Source: Acanthosepion pharaonis (lineage: Eukaryota; Mollusca; Cephalopoda; Sepiida; Sepiidae). From it: a stretch of 64,000 bases of DNA. The position numbers and the translations under genes were made by a program. Within the stretch, counting starts at the first letter, position 1. The number at the start of each line of letters is the position of its first letter. The stretch is taken from contig CAHIKZ030005641.1 in NCBI GenBank assembly GCA_903632075.3, positions 754,501 through 818,500 on the forward strand, written 5' to 3'. Positions 55,190 to 64,000 of this stretch are shown piece by piece. The notes beneath the pieces were generated by a model. That model had not been told where the DNA came from. It saw only the letters and a list, made by a program, of their open reading frames with translations, and ran no database searches.

Positions 55190-55780
55190 TTTTATTTTGA
55201 CGACTGCCCAATATAGTCGGCTCAGTTGAGCACCACCTGTGGAATAAAGAACACCATGACGTAATTCATTCCTTCAAAAATCTGGAGATATATATTCAGA
55301 AAGAGTTGCATGGGTCTAATGGTGATTACGAAGGAGTTTGGGGCGAACACAACAGGACTTAGCACCATGCCACACAAGGGAGACAACCCAGTCATGACTG
55401 TCAGAGAATTTCTGTGATCACATCACACTTTACATGTGGGCACCTAACTCCCTAGACTGTAATCCCCGTGAATATTATGTTTGAGACGCAGTTGTAACAT
55501 GAAAAGTGAACTGAAGGTAAGTTTTATGGCAACATCCACCAAATTAAACAAGGAGCCCGTCCAGAAAAGAAGCAGGATATTCCGAAATCATCTAGCCATT
55601 TTTTTGAATAAATTTACTATTTAGTATTTCAAGATATTTTTTGTGTAATTTTAGTAAATATACGTGGTAAAATGATGTCAGTGTTATTTTCATTTTTGCG
55701 TAATTAAGACGACAATTTATCGATCGCATCCTGTATGTCAATAGCGACTTATCCGTTTTTTTTTCCCGAATTCTCCGCTC
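55190..55780 (+). pseudogene. Tc1/mariner-type transposase C-terminal remnant
   Basis: Plus-strand frames give QQDLAPCHTRETTQS (about 55340-55385), a match to the Q-D-x-A-P-x-H second-aspartate block. LSENFCDHIT and PNSLDCNPREYYV follow, where the third Asp (NPLDYY) reads Arg-Glu. The next segment has lost its frame, but INLLFSISRYFL occurs near 55608-55645. It is old, with stops. No left or right terminus could be placed, though a TCGCATCCTGTATGTCAATA end near 55723-55743 is a candidate. Confidence 0.6.
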
Positions 55781-55996
55781 AGTCATATTTCATGTGCAGA
55801 CCGCGTATTCTGAAGTCCCAGGCGACTATTTGGAATATTGGAGTTTTTAAGCCATAAAAAATGAATGAAAACCAATTTCGTGTGGTTTGACCTTGTGAGT
55901 TCAAATTTCAAACTGAAACTTAACTCAATTCAAATAAACATTGTACGCGTTCTGCATTGATTGCAATTGCTTAATTTTTCCTAAATCTAAATATCT
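55781..55996. other. No gene seen
   Basis: AT-rich. Confidence 0.35.
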
Positions 55997-56037
55997 AAAG
56001 ATTGAATTTGACTTTGTTAAAGTCAAATTCAATCTTT
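55997..56037. repeat. Perfect inverted repeat (19-bp arms, 3-base loop)
   Basis: 55997-56015 pairs with 56019-56037. Confidence 0.9.
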
Positions 56038-56904
56038 GGCAAATGTTGCGGGAAAAGTCAAAATTAGTTCCAAATCTGAATCCTTTTCTGACTTCAAGAA
56101 TTAAAAGAATCAGTGATTATTCCACAGGTTAATATTCAGAACTGAAAGTGAGATTTTCATCTTCATCCAAATAGGATTAACAAAAGAGAAATCGATCATG
56201 TGGAAAGTATTTCAAATAAAAAATAGAATAAAAAATATGAAAAAAAATTCTCTGAGCGAAGATGAAAGACGACCAAGAACTTGAACATTTTAAGCAATTG
56301 CTTAAGTGATTAGCAGCTGAAAAATCCGATAGTGTCGACTTATTGATCCCGACCAAGGGTAATCCTCACTTGTCGGATAAGATAAACAATCAAAGGAAAT
56401 ATAGGAAAGGAATAAAGAAAAGAACGAATAAACAGGAAAGGAAAAACTGAACTATTAAGCAAGAAAGAAAAAAAAATAAAGAAGGAAAGAAAACAGTCAG
56501 AAAGAAAGAAGTAAGTAAGAAAGAAATATACAAAGAAATAAGCGCACAAATAAGTGGAGAAAAAAAAAAGAATCTAAAAAATGACTCCGATTAAACCGCT
56601 CCCCGAGGAAAAGATATTTACACACCCCACCACAAACTAACACAAACACATGTAAAAGTATATGCACACACTTCTGGATGCACACAGTAATCGTCGCTGA
56701 ACTATGTCAAACGGACTAGTACAGATATGAAGGTTTTTCATACACTGAATAATCGAATAAGGCTTTCTTGTGTGTTAATGGAATATTTAGCGAGTCTGGA
56801 GGTAAAACAAAGGCTCCTTCAAATGGTCGATCGCGAGGAAACTAATCTCGCAGACCATTCTTAGTGAGTTGAATCTGATTCTACTTTATTTGCCTTACTA
56901 GTTG
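56038..56904. other. No gene recognised; A-rich at 56380-56560
   Basis: A GAAAG-rich purine tract. No family assignment. Confidence 0.4.
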
Positions 56905-57440
56905 GTTCACTGTGTCATACCAGACATTTTTATCACCCTCTCTCTTGTATTTTTATAAGTCTAGCATTCGTACGTCCATTGAATATATTTGTCATATATG
57001 GTCTACTGCTTCGGCTGTGTATCTAGAAATAACCAACAAACCTCAGGGAAGAATCTGCAGTTTTATCGGTTCTGACCTGGCATATCGGGTTCAATCACTT
57101 TCCCAAACGCGGTAACGTAGCTTTCCTCTGTTGTATCCATGAAAACTTTCACAGTAATTCTTCTGACGATCTTTCTTCTTTGGTACGTCGAATTTAAGAA
57201 TTGGCAGCTAGATCTTATCATTTTACTGTTTAAATTGCTGGGTGTAGCTGTTCTAACGGTTTCTTCCTTAGCACTTCTTGTATGGGGAACTCTCCTCCAG
57301 CTTGTTGATTTCCTGTTAACTACCATGTTCAAAAATTTCAATGCAACTTCAAACCTCATTTTCTCTCATTTTGATTCCTGTTGTTTTAATGTCCTTTTTT
57401 TAAAATAAAGTTTACTGCAGTTTCCATCACTCTCGATAAC
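56905..57440 (+). pseudogene. LINE-A C-terminal region plus 3' end (copy 8)
   Basis: Frame 56912-57115 includes YFYKSSIRTSIEYICHIWST and R-I-C-S-F-I-G-S-D-L-A-Y-R-V-Q-S-L-S, the blocks also seen at 28400-28740 (minus) and 30134-30379 (minus). After frame changes the C-terminal tail (57250-57400) with FKNFNATSNLIF follows. It is the longest LINE-A copy in the window, linking the upstream region with the tail in one orientation. Confidence 0.65.
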
Positions 57441-57641
57441 CGCTGACCTCTTACTGGCTTTTTGACTAAAAGACTAAAAGAAATATCTAGTAGTCTTCGT
57501 TATATACAAGGTGTAAAAAACAAAAACAACAGAAAATGGCATCTACTATTCTTAGCAAGAGATTCTCATAGGAATTTATTAGTGGAGTGAGTTCGATCTG
57601 CATTGCATCTAGCTTTATTTTATCATTGTACACTAATTAGC

Positions 57642-57646
57642 AGATC

Positions 57647-57677
<31 letters not shown>

Positions 57678-57693
57678 GAAGCCAATAAGCTTT

Positions 57694-57740
<47 letters not shown>
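57642..57740. repeat. (GATA)n and (TA)n microsatellites
   Basis: GATA at 57642-57676 and TA at 57697-57739. Confidence 0.95.
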
Positions 57741-57742
<2 letters not shown>

Positions 57743-57870
57743 TACACGTTTCATTAAATAATATAGACAAATGTTGTCTATTTTTTTTATGTAAACTCTT
57801 TTCATAACGTCTAATAAGTTTAATAACATTATAATTGTCTTGTCTATATTATTTAATGAAACGTGTATGA
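57740..57870. repeat. Inverted repeat (31-bp perfect arms)
   Basis: 57740-57770 and 57840-57870 are exact reverse complements. Both arms are the microsatellite-flanking repeat (TTCATTAAATAATATAGACA), here bordered by (TA)n on both outer sides. Confidence 0.9.
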
Positions 57871-57891
57871 AAGACAAGATGCTGCCTAAAT

Positions 57892-57894
<3 letters not shown>

Positions 57895-57957
<63 letters not shown>

Positions 57958-58109
57958 GTGGAGAGGAAAAGAAAAAGAATGCAGATGATTCGGCTAGATT
58001 GAAAAATTATTCTTTGAAAAAAACATTTTTTTGTAGCATTGGCAATGTTATCAAAGCCCAGTCCGATGAAATCCTAACGGATGAAACGCGTCACAAAAAA
58101 CATTTCCAG

Positions 58110-58180
<71 letters not shown>
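57895..58180. repeat. Two (TA)n tracts
   Basis: 57895-57953 and 58113-58180. Confidence 0.95.
58061..58094 (+). ncRNA. Hammerhead-like motif
   Basis: CCGATGA (58063-58069; U4 is C), extra A, stem II ATCC/GGAT around TAAC, GAA, stem III palindrome ACGCGT, C at 58092. Stem I pairs 2 bp (58061-58062 with 58093-58094). It lies between two (TA)n tracts. Confidence 0.4.
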
Positions 58181-58183
<3 letters not shown>

Positions 58184-58184
58184 A

Positions 58185-58265
58185 AAAGGCTTAAACACTA
58201 GTACTCCATGGTCATAATTTATTACATTGGAATCGTAAATACGATCCAATTCATCAGACCTATAA
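58185..58265 (-). repeat. Dispersed repeat T, copy 3 (partial)
   Basis: Minus-strand end of the T family: AGGTCTGATGAATTGGATCG and ATTATGACCATGGAGTACTA. It abuts (TA)n. Confidence 0.75.
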
Positions 58266-58331
58266 ATTAAAAAAAAAATATATATTTAGTTCACAAAATA
58301 TACATACATATGTATATATTTAGTCTACAAA

Positions 58332-58471
<140 letters not shown>

Positions 58472-58736
58472 GTTCACACAAACATATCCATATAAACAAT
58501 TGAGGCTGGGCGCAGATATTTATCCAAGCGGTCTTGTGTAAGCACATACATACATACATACGCAGAGTGTTTACATGAATGTGTGTGTTTGTGTAAAGTA
58601 AAATGCGTACACCTGTATGTATTTGTGCCTATGCCTATGTGTGTGTTATATCAAACAAACACAGAGATAGATTCTGCCTCCCACCACCAATTATAGTAAA
58701 ACAAGTATAAATAAATCCAGTTTAAAAAAAATAAAC

Positions 58737-58780
58737 CACTTTGTCTGATGAAAAGCGTGAAACCCAAAAGGACACAAACT
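58737..58780 (+). ncRNA. Degenerate hammerhead-like motif
   Basis: CTGATGA at 58745-58751 with TTTGT before it (58740-58744) and ACAAA after the GAAACCCAAAAGGAC segment. The U16.1 position is lost. Confidence 0.25.
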
Positions 58781-58794
58781 CACAGCAATCCAAC

Positions 58795-58798
<4 letters not shown>

Positions 58799-58849
<51 letters not shown>
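58799..58849. repeat. (TA)n microsatellite
   Basis: About 25 TA units. Confidence 0.95.
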
Positions 58850-58852
<3 letters not shown>

Positions 58853-58854
58853 TT

Positions 58855-59618
58855 TAGCTTATATTTTACATCATAAAAAAACAATTTATACAAAGAATTA
58901 AATAGCAATGTTAATGCGTTTAATGTCAAAATCACTTCGCTAACAAAACATATATTCAACGATCAATAAATAGCATAGTTTAAAAAATGAGCTTTCGAAG
59001 TGATTTCGCTATTAATCATATTAATATTGCTATTTAATTCTTCGTATACATTCTTTATAAATTTCTTTATGATATAAGCTGCACACTCTAATATATTTAC
59101 GACATGAGATCCTCAGCACAGTAATATTCAGAATTTTAAATTCTGTGGAAAACTACTAGGACATTTTTACTCTACCATTTAATAGATTTAATAGATAAAT
59201 AATAGATAAATACATATAATAAGAAAAATTTCGTATATTTAGTACTTTTAAAACTTAAACAAAATTCTCACTTGATTGATTTGAATAAGAACACAAGTGT
59301 CGTGGCATCGCACGCTCCAAAGCATATATTCAACTGTCAATAAATAGCATAATTTAAAAAAAATCGTTTTTCGGTCTACACATATTTCGTTAGATTGTTT
59401 GCCTGTGTATGGGAAAATTGCGCCCTGAAGATGACAATTTCAAATTGTTGAAAGTTCTTGGCATGTGTCTTTCATCTGACAACAAATCGAATATAAGGAT
59501 CTTATTCAAGGAATTGATAGTAAGTTAATGTCTCATTAAGTTTTGTTAGCGAAGTGATTACGCCATTAATCACATTAACATTGCTATTTTAATTCTTTGT
59601 ATAAATTATTTCTTTATG

Positions 59619-59640
<22 letters not shown>
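58855..59640 (+). repeat. Unit 1 of the duplicated 730-bp retroelement-like unit
   Basis: Contains CAACTGTCAATAAATAGCAT, TCGGTCTACA, a hammerhead-like motif and then the terminal block TAGCGAAGTGATTACGCCAT. The same order is found in unit 2. Copies of the terminal block, some inverted, are also at 58860-58955 (minus) and 58985-59070. Confidence 0.75.
59422..59462 (+). ncRNA. Hammerhead-like ribozyme motif, unit 1
   Basis: CTGAAGA (59425-59431), extra T, stem II ACAATTT/AAATTGT (7 bp, one-base loop, so effectively shorter), GAA, A-G/C-U stem III, U at 59459. Stem I is GCC (59422-59424) with GGC (59460-59462). Confidence 0.5.
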
Positions 59641-59684
<44 letters not shown>

Positions 59685-59692
59685 ATATATAA
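59623..59692. repeat. (TA)n(TG)n microsatellite
   Basis: TA then about 18 TG units. Confidence 0.95.
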
Positions 59693-59694
59693 AG

Positions 59695-59796
59695 AAAGAA
59701 ATAATCATACATAGAATCAATCAGCAATGCGATTAATGGCGAAGTCACTTCGCTGGTAGAATATTGCTGATTGATTCTATGTATGATTATTTCTTT
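59695..59796. repeat. Perfect inverted repeat (34-bp arms)
   Basis: 59695-59728 and 59763-59796 are exact reverse complements. The 34-base loop contains the internal palindrome GCGAAGT/ACTTCGC. The right arm sequence recurs at 60335-60367. Confidence 0.9.
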
Positions 59797-60148
59797 ATAT
59801 ATAAAATATATGCTGCCTAATATTATATGTTTATAAAAACAATTGACCCCGCAGTATGAAATTCCTGAGAAAAAAACTACTAAGACATATCACTATATTA
59901 ATTGAATTATATACTTAGTTTATGTCATGTTAACTGAAAGACACTTGTAAAAAAAAGAATTCGTGGATTTACCATATTACAAAATTCATCTAAAAATTCT
60001 CACTTGAAATTTTGAACTTTAGCGTTGCGACGAGCACGTTCTGAGATTGTACAACCGTCAATAAATAGTACATTCTTAAAAAAACCTCTTTCGGTCTACA
60101 AACAATTATTTCGTCTTCAAGTTTTAACTATAAAGGAAAAAAAATTAC

Positions 60149-60188
60149 AGCCTGATGATGGAGACATAGATCTTCGAAAGTACTTGCT
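60149..60188 (+). ncRNA. Hammerhead-like ribozyme motif, unit 2
   Basis: CTGATGA (60152-60158), extra T, stem II GGAGA/TCTTC (5 bp with one G·U), GAA (60176-60178), stem III palindrome AGTACT, U at 60185. Stem I is AGC (60149-60151) with GCT (60186-60188). Confidence 0.55.
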
Positions 60189-60374
60189 TAACTTTAAAAA
60201 AATATACAATAGGAACATCTGACAACAGTTTTATAAATGAGGATCACATCATTCAATGGATTAACAGTATTTTAATGCATACATTATGTTCTACTAGCGA
60301 AGTGATTTCGCCATTAATCGCATTAATATTGCTGATTGATTCTATGTATGATTATTTCTTTATATATAAAAATA

Positions 60375-60378
<4 letters not shown>

Positions 60379-60448
<70 letters not shown>
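60379..60448. repeat. (TA)n microsatellite
   Basis: About 35 TA units. Confidence 0.95.
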
Positions 60449-60449
<1 letters not shown>

Positions 60450-60451
<2 letters not shown>

Positions 60452-60795
60452 GTAACGAATATCTTGGTAATCCGTATGGATAATCCCAAGGAATATGAAA
60501 TCCTGAGAGCTCAATTTTAATTCCGCGCGAATAATTTAATTTAAGAAAAAAAAGACCACTTTATGGCTCCATTGTAATAATTTATTTCATCAGAGAATTT
60601 TATTTTTCTGTGGATCTTCAGACTTCACTTTCAAACGGTCAAACGAAAAATGAATTTAAAATTTACACTCTTGACGGGCAGTATTATGCTTACATAATTT
60701 GACATAGAGGGTGATGAGGGAAGGTATGAGACACATGGTCGAGTTTAGAGAGGGAAGGGAGAGTTTTAGAATTTATTTTTTTTTATTTTTATTTT

Positions 60796-60800
<5 letters not shown>
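60450..60800. other. No gene seen; possible repeat T body
   Basis: Pyrimidine/purine bias on one strand at 60700-60770 recalls the T-family body inverted, but the alignment is loose. Confidence 0.35.

Positions 60801-60872
<72 letters not shown>
60800..60872. repeat. (TA)n microsatellite
   Basis: About 36 TA units. Confidence 0.95.
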
Positions 60873-60879
<7 letters not shown>

Positions 60880-60884
60880 ATTAA

Positions 60885-60960
60885 ACACTAATATTCCATG
60901 GTCATAATTTATTCCATTGGAATCCTAAATACGATCAATTCATCAGACCTACATTTTCAT
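60885..60960 (-). repeat. Dispersed repeat T, copy 4 (partial)
   Basis: Minus-strand AGGTCTGATGAATTGATCGT and GACCATGGAATATTAGTGTT. GGAA replaces GAAA. Confidence 0.75.
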
Positions 60961-61041
60961 AAAATATATATGTATGTGTATGCATGTATGTATATATATT
61001 TGTATATTTTGCATATGTATGTGTATATTTACCACTAATAT

Positions 61042-61175
<134 letters not shown>

Positions 61176-61179
61176 TATT

Positions 61180-62332
61180 TTTATTTCCTTTAGACGAATG
61201 TTGTTATCATAATTGTTGCTGTTATTATCACAATATTTCGGCCATTATACCCTACGGCCTTCTACAGGTGTTTCCCGATCTGAGTAAACTTCAGGTAATT
61301 TCGGAGTGATCATTTTATTTAATCTATGAGAGTAGATTATTCTCATTCGGTTTTCTATATCTAGGGTCATGTAGTCTTCTTCTTAGTTATCTTACCGCTC
61401 GGTTATTTCCCGCCCTGTTTTCACTTAGTCAACATCCTCACTAGCCATTCCGGAGATTAAATTCAGAATTACTATGTCACCAAATTCCTGAAGCAGGGAT
61501 TTAATCCATTTGGCTGTTGTTCTAAAGCTATTGATCTAAAAGTAAATAATTTAATTTATTCCTCATCACAGTAATTCAGACACAAATTCATAAATATAAA
61601 TCTCCATTTCATTGTTATCAAACAGCTAAGAAATGAATATTACAATTCTTACCGCTCTCTGTGTTATACATTTGTTTTACATTTAACAACGTCATACAAT
61701 TCATATGAACCTCTGATGGTCACTCCTTGTTGTAGTGGAGGGGCTTTCGAGGTTCACTGAATCTGACAGCGATGCCCACAGGAGTTCTAAACTCTTGGTA
61801 CGGCCACTCTTGGCGGCAAGGTAGAAAACTAAGGACAAATCGTGACCAACCCCAAAGACACCAACAGTGGAACAAGCGGATGGCGATTACAACAGGTCTA
61901 AACGGTTGAATCAGCGGATGAAGAGGGCTACGCACGACGGACATGCTACAGAAGGCGTCGCTCGAAATTATAACACCAGTCCGTTGCAATTTCCTAACTA
62001 ATTCTGCATGTTTCATTCCATAAGTGCCGCAGAGGAAGGTCATGAAATCAAGTGTGTGGGTCACTCCCGGGTAAGTTGAGGTCCACCTGGAACACAATCA
62101 TCACTTTCATCTACGCTGATTTTCTTTCACTTCCAACCAACGCAATATGGCTATAGGAAATGGATTACGGGATTCGGTTTTGGTGAAACTGGAAGCTTCT
62201 AGTCGTGAACCTAAACGTTGGCAGCAAATTTAGTCATTAACTCCATCATCATAAAGGAAGCAATCAGCAAAGAAATTACATTCTTGTATACAAGGCAAAG
62301 CCGACGATGATGACAATTCATAACGTCATATA
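61180..62332. other. No gene recognised; less AT-rich patch at 61710-62110
   Basis: A 125-codon minus frame (61720-62097) is uninterrupted but resembles no family known to me. It could be a decayed repeat. A transcript would be needed to support a gene. Confidence 0.35.
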
Positions 62333-62642
62333 GTGTGCGGCAGAAATACCTCCTACATTTTAAAGATTGACAACTGCTATTAAACATTTATTTCAAACAT
62401 GTTCAAAGGGCGACAGGTTTTATTAATTTCGTTTTCAAAATTACATTCCCTTAAATGATGGCTTCTATTCCGAGATTTTCCAGGTGGTTTTCTTTTAAGT
62501 GCCGAACCTGTGGCCTTGAAATTTTCGACCCACAATTCCAACATTACATGAAGTGAACTTTCTATGTTACCATTTGTCTATGTTCAATAGCATCACACAG
62601 GGGACAATTTAAAATGTGTGAGGTATTTCTGTCACACGCAGT
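62333..62642. mobile_element. MITE related to 41884-41970
   Basis: Ends near 62333-62361 and 62611-62642 are inverted repeats with GTGTGCGGCAGAAATACCTC and GTGTGACAGAAATACCTCAC, matching the 41.9-kb element ends. The interior (about 250 bp) is not shared with it. Confidence 0.7.
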
Positions 62643-62839
62643 ACACTTCATATCATTGATGTAATAAAAAAAATAAACAAATCCCTATAGGAATATTTAT
62701 TTCTACATTTTCCTTAAAGCTCCCCTACGATTTTCTTATACAAAAATTAAACTAGAAAATCCAGTCCGCGCCACTAATCTACCTATAGCTGAGTAGAGGG
62801 AATAATTGGAGGCATTTCTTTCTTTCACTACACTAATTA

Positions 62840-62883
<44 letters not shown>

Positions 62884-63275
62884 TCGTACACACACCATAC
62901 TCACTCACTCCCTAATGAGCCAAATGATAACACACACCTACAGCAATACACACGCTTACACATATCATACTCACTCACTCCCTAAGACACAAATAACACA
63001 CACACAAACACTAAACAGAGACACATCCCCTCACCAGGTCCAATAAAACAGTCAAACTGACCAGAGAATTCAGGATAAAATGTATCTATCCAGTTCTTAT
63101 CTCAAATAACAACTTAAAAGAGACTGTTTGACCAACACAAGGAATGTTAAAAGATTCATGTTAAAAAGATTAAAAAAATAAAAAAACAAATGAAAACTAC
63201 AGACAAAAGTTCATTTTCTCCAACAAAAGACATTCATTTCTGTAGTTCACTGCCAACAGCAAGCAGAAATATTTC
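62643..63275. other. No gene seen; (TA)n at 62840-62880, CA-rich after
   Basis: CACA-rich stretches at 62890-63020 with a short duplicated CATACTCACTCACTCCCTAA (62897 and 62968). The rest is AT-rich. Confidence 0.5.
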
Positions 63276-63316
63276 TCCTCCCGATGATGGCCATTTCGGT
63301 CGAAACTAGTCGAGGA
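63276..63316 (+). ncRNA. Hammerhead-like ribozyme motif
   Basis: CCGATGA (63281-63287; U4 is C), extra T, stem II GGCC/GGTC (one G·U) around ATTTC, GAA (63302-63304), stem III palindrome ACTAGT, C at 63311. Stem I is TCCTC (63276-63280) with GAGGA (63312-63316), a perfect 5 bp. It is about 100 bp before a (TA)n. Confidence 0.55.
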
Positions 63317-63417
63317 ATCTAAATGGAATAATAATAATAAAAAAATGAAGAATATTAATCTACAACCCAGTGTGTCTAATTATTTTAATTTTTTAATTTT
63401 TATTTTCTTATTGTTAT

Positions 63418-63419
<2 letters not shown>

Positions 63420-63478
<59 letters not shown>
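63420..63478. repeat. (TA)n microsatellite
   Basis: About 29 TA units. Confidence 0.95.
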
Positions 63479-63482
<4 letters not shown>

Positions 63483-63613
63483 GCTCTCATATCGTGAACG
63501 ATAAATCAGAGCCTGTATTGAGAGTGCCTTTCGTTTTACACTTATGCATGCTAGCAGGAGCTATTATGGAAAAATCAGGTAAGGAAAGTCATATTTCATT
63601 TGTGCTTTCTTAA

Positions 63614-63617
<4 letters not shown>
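63479..63617. other. No gene seen
   Basis: Short unassigned spacer. Confidence 0.35.
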
Positions 63618-63689
<72 letters not shown>

Positions 63690-63703
63690 AGAGAGATCAG
63701 TCA

Positions 63704-63755
<52 letters not shown>

Positions 63756-63762
63756 GTATGTA
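63618..63762. repeat. (TA)n(GA)n(TA)n(TATG)n microsatellite
   Basis: TA 63618-63654, GA to 63687, TA 63706-63742 and ATGT/TATG to 63762. Confidence 0.95.
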
Positions 63763-64000
63763 TAATGTGTGTGTATTTATGCAAATTTGATGAGAGACCA
63801 ACGGAAGATTTTTTGTTCAGTTATTTTAATGTCACTCTATTTTTCAGGCATGTCTCTTTTTCATGTTATTAAGCTTATTAATCCAAATATAAATAATGTA
63901 AATAACGATAACTCCTAATCTCAGAAATTTAGACATTTATCATTCGGTGTAGGTTTCCTTTTCATATTTAGCTGTTTAATTGCTATGAAATGGAGAATGA
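63763..64000. other. No gene seen
   Basis: AT-rich end of window. Confidence 0.4.

Larger units (their letters stand above)
59690..60380 (+). repeat. Unit 2 of the duplicated 730-bp unit
   Basis: Shares with unit 1: CTGAGAAAAAAACTACTA-type start, CAACCGTCAATAAATAGTAC, TTTCGGTCTACA, a hammerhead-like motif and the end GCGAAGTGATTTCGCC. It then runs into (TA)n. A third start piece (CAAGGAATATGAAATCCTGA) is at 60488. Confidence 0.75.

Noticed and set aside
61720..62097. A 125-codon uninterrupted minus frame as a gene
   Set aside because: No domain or family is recognised and no splice or start context supports it. Chance open frames of this size occur in less AT-rich patches.

Overview
This window looks like intergenic, repeat-dense DNA from a metazoan. 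It is most plausibly from a mollusc of the octopus or coleoid cephalopod type. That is an inference from AT-rich sequence, very long (TA)n tracts, tRNA-related SINEs, Penelope-like elements (PLEs) and mariner copies together. No host protein-coding gene with a believable exon structure could be identified, and no rRNA or functional tRNA gene. Most long open frames are microsatellite translations (poly Tyr-Ile, Leu-Ser, Thr-His) or decayed transposon proteins.

Layout. 0-9 kb holds a 272-bp MITE, two copies of a TA-bounded repeat (X), a PLE C-terminal remnant, a LINE 3' end and a 250-bp inverted repeat at 6.7-6.9 kb. 8-16 kb holds tRNA-derived SINEs (including a dimer at 10.9-11.2 kb with a 15-bp target duplication), a paired dispersed repeat (R), an RTE-like LINE tail and mariner copy A. 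17-22 kb holds X/Y repeat pieces, PLE fragments and a 521-bp mariner deletion derivative. 23-25.6 kb is a decayed Helitron on the minus strand with helicase motifs. 26.7-27.2 kb is a GC-rich, hairpin-rich tandem duplication. 28-31 kb is LINE remnants plus a 121-bp MITE. 31.9-33.2 kb is mariner copy B with both inverted termini and TA duplications. 33.7-36.0 kb is a minus-strand PLE with reverse transcriptase and GIY-YIG domains. 38-47 kb contains LINE tails, a PLE N-terminal piece, SINE pieces and a small MITE. 48-52 kb has a cluster of ribozyme-like motifs and another GIY-YIG remnant. 54-57 kb has palindromes, a Tc1/mariner remnant and a LINE. 58-60.5 kb is a duplicated unit of about 730 bp. 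62.3-62.6 kb is a MITE related to that at 41.9 kb.

The most notable signal is about twenty sequences with a hammerhead-ribozyme-like layout: CTGANGA, a hairpin, GAAA, a short or palindromic stem III, a U-H site, and flanks that pair with each other. They lie at the ends of retroelement remnants, commonly 50-250 bp from a (TA)n tract. Hammerheads are known in Penelope-like elements and in retrozymes. Here several unrelated sequence families keep the fold while the paired bases differ, including compensatory changes between the two units at 59.4 and 60.15 kb. Many copies have a mismatched or extra base next to the core, so cleavage activity is unproven.
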